This document shows positions 61,801 to 64,000 of a DNA stretch of 64,000 nt, piece by piece (the stretch's first letter is position 1; every line of letters begins with the position of its first letter). The stretch lies in the NCBI GenBank assembly GCA_027257055.1, contig JAPVLO010000097.1:6983001-7047000 (forward strand). The letters are read 5' to 3'. The notes under the pieces are model-generated. The model did no database searches. It was not told where the DNA came from and saw nothing but the letters and a program-made list of their open reading frames with translations. The translations under genes were made by a program, and so were the position numbers. This DNA comes from Cephalopachus bancanus (taxonomy: Eukaryota > Chordata > Mammalia > Primates > Tarsiidae).

Positions 61801-62674
61801 TCAGGGCATCCCAGAGATTTTGGTAAGATGTTTCTTCATTTTCATTTGTTTCCAGGTATCTTTTGATCCCTGTTTTGATTTCGTCATTGACCCAGGAGTT
61901 GTTTAGCATCATGCTGTTTAGTGTCCATGTCTTTGTGGGTTTTGGGGGAACTTTGTTGGTGTCAATGTTTATTTTTATTCCACTGTGGTCCGAGAAGGTG
62001 TTTGTTAGAATTTCAGTCCTTTTAAATTTGCTTATGCTTGATTTATGGCTGAGTATGTGGTCGATCTTAGAATATGTTCCATGTGGTGATGAGTAGAATG
62101 TGTATTCTGTGGTCTTTGGATGGAGTGTTCTGTAGGTATCAATTAAGTCCATTTGGTCCAAAGTCACATTGAGGTTCCGGATCTCCTTGCTGATTTTTTG
62201 TCCTGATGATCTGTCTAGGGTTGTGAGTGGGGTATTAAAGTCCCCAGTTATGATAGTGTTAGAGTCAATATCTTTCTTTAGTTTTCCAAGAAGTTGCTTT
62301 ATGAAAGTTGGCGCACCTATGTTGGGTGCATATATGTTTAGGATAGATATTTCTTGTTGATGGATTGAGCCTTTTATCATTATGTAGTGGCCTTCTGTAT
62401 CTTTTTTGATTTTTAATAGTTTGAAGGGTATTTTATCTGAAATTAAGATCGCTACTCCTCCTTTCTTTTGTATTCCATTCACCTGAAAGTTTGTTTCCCA
62501 TCCTCTTACTTTGAGTCTGTGGGTGTCCTTTCTAGTGAGGTGAGTCTCTTGAAGGCAATAAATTATTGCCTGATGATATTTTATCCATTTTGCCATTCTA
62601 TGTCTTCTCAGTGGTGCATTTAGTCTGTTCACATTTAGACTAATAATTGAAATGCAAGAGTTGATCCCTGTCAT
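58870..62674 (-). pseudogene. L1 ORF2 (endonuclease-reverse transcriptase), 4 lesions
   Basis: The frame starts at MTGINSCISIISLNVNRLN, the usual L1 ORF2 start region; an upstream ATG at 62734 is in frame but precedes the family start. Order: apurinic-type endonuclease (QETHLT near the N terminus, SDHSGI near its end), reverse transcriptase with YADD at 60578-60589, then the Cys/His-rich C terminus (CWRGCG ... HCWW) and a natural stop at 58870-58872. Lesions: one extra A in an A-run near 61611-61616; TGA in place of an Arg codon at 61531-61533; one base lost near 60988-60993; one extra A in an A9 run near 60091-60100. The net length of about 1267 codons matches normal ORF2. As it stands it cannot make a full protein; only an endonuclease-length piece (376 aa counted from 62734) is open. 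Confidence 0.93.
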
Positions 62675-62742
62675 AAGGTTCTTACAGAGTTGTTCCTGTT
62701 TGTTGTCTTTCTTTGGGTTTTGGAGTTGGTTCATGTATGTTT

Positions 62743-63620
62743 TTAATCTTTTGCCTGTACTCTTGTGAAGAATGCTGTTGTTCCTTTTTCTTTTTCTTCT
62801 GTGTTCAGTACTTTCTTAAGTGTTTCTTGTAGAGGTAGTCTGGTGGCAGCGTAGGTTCTTAGGGATTGGATGTCTGGAAAAGATTTCAATTCTCCCTCAC
62901 TAATGAAGCTTAGTTTGGCTGGGTAGGTTATTCTTGGTTGAAATTGTTTCTCTTTTAGAACTTTGAAGATAGGGCTCCAGGCTCTCCTGGCCTGAAGGGT
63001 TTCTGTGGATAAATCTGCTGCTATTCTAATTGGTTTTCCCTGGTAGGTAGTCTGGCCTTTTTCTCTTGCTGCCTTTAGGATTTTTCCTTTCATAGCTACT
63101 TTGTTTAGGCGAATTATTATGTGTCTGGGAGTTGGTCTTCTCGTTTGTTGTCTTGCAGGGGTTCTCTGAATCTCTTGTGTTTTAATTTTTTCATCCTTAA
63201 TGAAATGAGGGAAGTTTTCTTGAATGATTTCATGAAATGTTTGTTCCAATGTGGCTTCTGTTTCTCTTTCTCCCTCAGGAAGCCCAATTATTCTTAGGTT
63301 TGGTCTCTTGAGTGATCATTCATCTCTTGCAGGTCTTGTTCTGTCTTTTTGAGCTTCTTTTCTATGCTTTTGACAGTTTGGGCTAGTTCTGTGTTTTGGT
63401 CTTCGAGCTCTGAGATTCTTTCTTCTGCTTGGCTGATTCTGCTTTCCATGCTTATTAGTCTGTTGTTCATTTCCATCACAGTATTCTTTAGTGCTGTCAT
63501 TTCTGACAACAGCTCCTTCCTATTTTCCTCTTGTGTCTCTTCAATTTTTTAAATTCTCTCCATTAATGTCTTGATGTCTGGGTTTGTTGCATGTAGCCAG
63601 TCATTCTGGGGACTCTTCAT
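62743..63620 (-). pseudogene. L1 ORF1 (RNA-binding coiled-coil protein), 2 lesions
   Basis: The likely start is MKSPQNDWLHATNPDIKTLM at 63620. A coiled coil follows (63509-63294, with ISQAEERISELEDQN heptads), then the RRM-like domain (RHIIIRLNKVAMKGKILKAA) and the C-terminal domain (PRITYPAKLSFISEGELKSF), with a stop at 62743. Lesions: TAA about 23 codons in (near 63549), and a one-base deletion near 63300-63310 just before the NLRIIG motif. The intended length is about 292 codons, shorter than human ORF1 (338); the difference is in the N-terminal coil. It forms the trimeric RNA chaperone partner of ORF2 in L1 particles (family knowledge). Confidence 0.9.
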
Positions 63621-64000
63621 TGTCTGTGTTCCAGAATCAGTTTTCTCATTGTCTGATCTCCCAGGGGTCTGTGTAAGACCTATATTCTTCTTTTCTTCAT
63701 TTGTGCGGTTTCCCTCCTCCCTACTTTTTCCTTCCCTCTACGTCACCGTCTTCTTTAATTCTGTTATTCAGGGGTAAAGGATTGGTTTTACTTCTGTTTG
63801 TTCAATCTCCTATTCTTTATGTATGTCCTCTTACTTTGTTCAATTCTGAAGTTGCACTGTAGGTTGGAGGTGGTCCTTTTTGCAGTTTTGAGATGTATTT
63901 AAGGGGAGAGCTGTGATTCAAAATCTGTCTGCAGGTCCTGGTATTCGCTGACAGGTGTGTGGATAATGTGGAACCCACTTCCCACTGCCCTGGAATCTGT

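Larger units (their letters stand above)
58651..64000 (-). mobile_element. Young, nearly full-length LINE-1 (3' UTR to 5' region; 5' end outside window)
   Basis: On the minus strand the order is 5' UTR (63621 onward, running out of the window), ORF1 (63620-62743), a 68-bp spacer, ORF2 (62674-58870), a 3' UTR of about 210 bp and a poly(A) tail (poly-T at 58651-58658 on +). Only four lesions are seen in ORF2 and two in ORF1, so the copy is recent. It sits in the 5' part of an older antisense L1 (54330-58650). The 3' UTR holds a G-rich tract (C-run at 58803-58810 on +) and shares its sequence with the L1 ends at about 1510-1700 and 57461-57592, so it is a family of this lineage. It does not match the human L1 3' end I know. 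Confidence 0.93.

Noticed and set aside
59106..63777. Several + strand frames of 60-99 codons across the young L1.
   Set aside because: They are antisense shadows of L1 ORF1/ORF2 on the minus strand.

Overview
The window is nuclear DNA of a primate. It holds the middle of one protein-coding gene, SS18 (the BAF chromatin-remodelling subunit, also called SYT), on the + strand. Three exons can be placed exactly: 11878-11962, 33905-34058 and 39071-39292. By comparison with the known human protein they correspond to coding exons 3, 4 and 5. They have proper splice signals and joining phases and give 153 complete codons plus partial codons at both ends. The first two exons and the promoter lie upstream of the window. 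The next exon is not seen before base 64000, so the intron after 39292 is longer than 24.7 kb.

Most of the rest is intronic repeat. The many dimeric, 7SL-derived Alu elements show a primate. The Alus are not the human or ape type: young copies share a CTCGG head, a middle segment ending CTACAATAAAT and a right arm ending in CTCCAACTC before the A tail. The youngest L1 has a 3' UTR unlike human L1. This points to a non-anthropoid lineage such as tarsier, lemur or loris. I favour tarsier only weakly, because the A-rich linker does not look like the lemur/galago type I know; this is inference.

Layout. 1-11877 (partial intron 2): old L1 pieces, hAT and Tigger-type DNA transposon remnants, an L1 nested inside an Alu monomer and itself hit by an Alu, then a dense run of Alus and a MIR. 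11963-33904 (intron 3): a mariner fossil split by an Alu, long antisense L1M remnants (about 15050-20150 and 26850-31290), one split by a 1.25-kb hAT-like element, and more Alus. 34059-39070 (intron 4): antisense Alus, an old L1 and a MER2-like element. 39293-64000 (intron 5): more Alus, MIRs, a MER5A-like element, a hAT-type element and, from 54330, an old antisense L1. That L1 holds a short LTR-like polyadenylated fragment beside an L1 3'-UTR fragment, and into its far part a nearly intact young L1 has inserted (about 58651 to the window end, minus strand). The young L1's ORF1 and ORF2 carry only a handful of lesions.

No second host gene, RNA gene, CRISPR array or novel defence-like system was found, and none is expected here. 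The interesting material is repeat biology: lineage-specific Alu and L1 families, unusual retroposition products with clean target-site duplications, and Alu pairs that could affect SS18 RNA processing.
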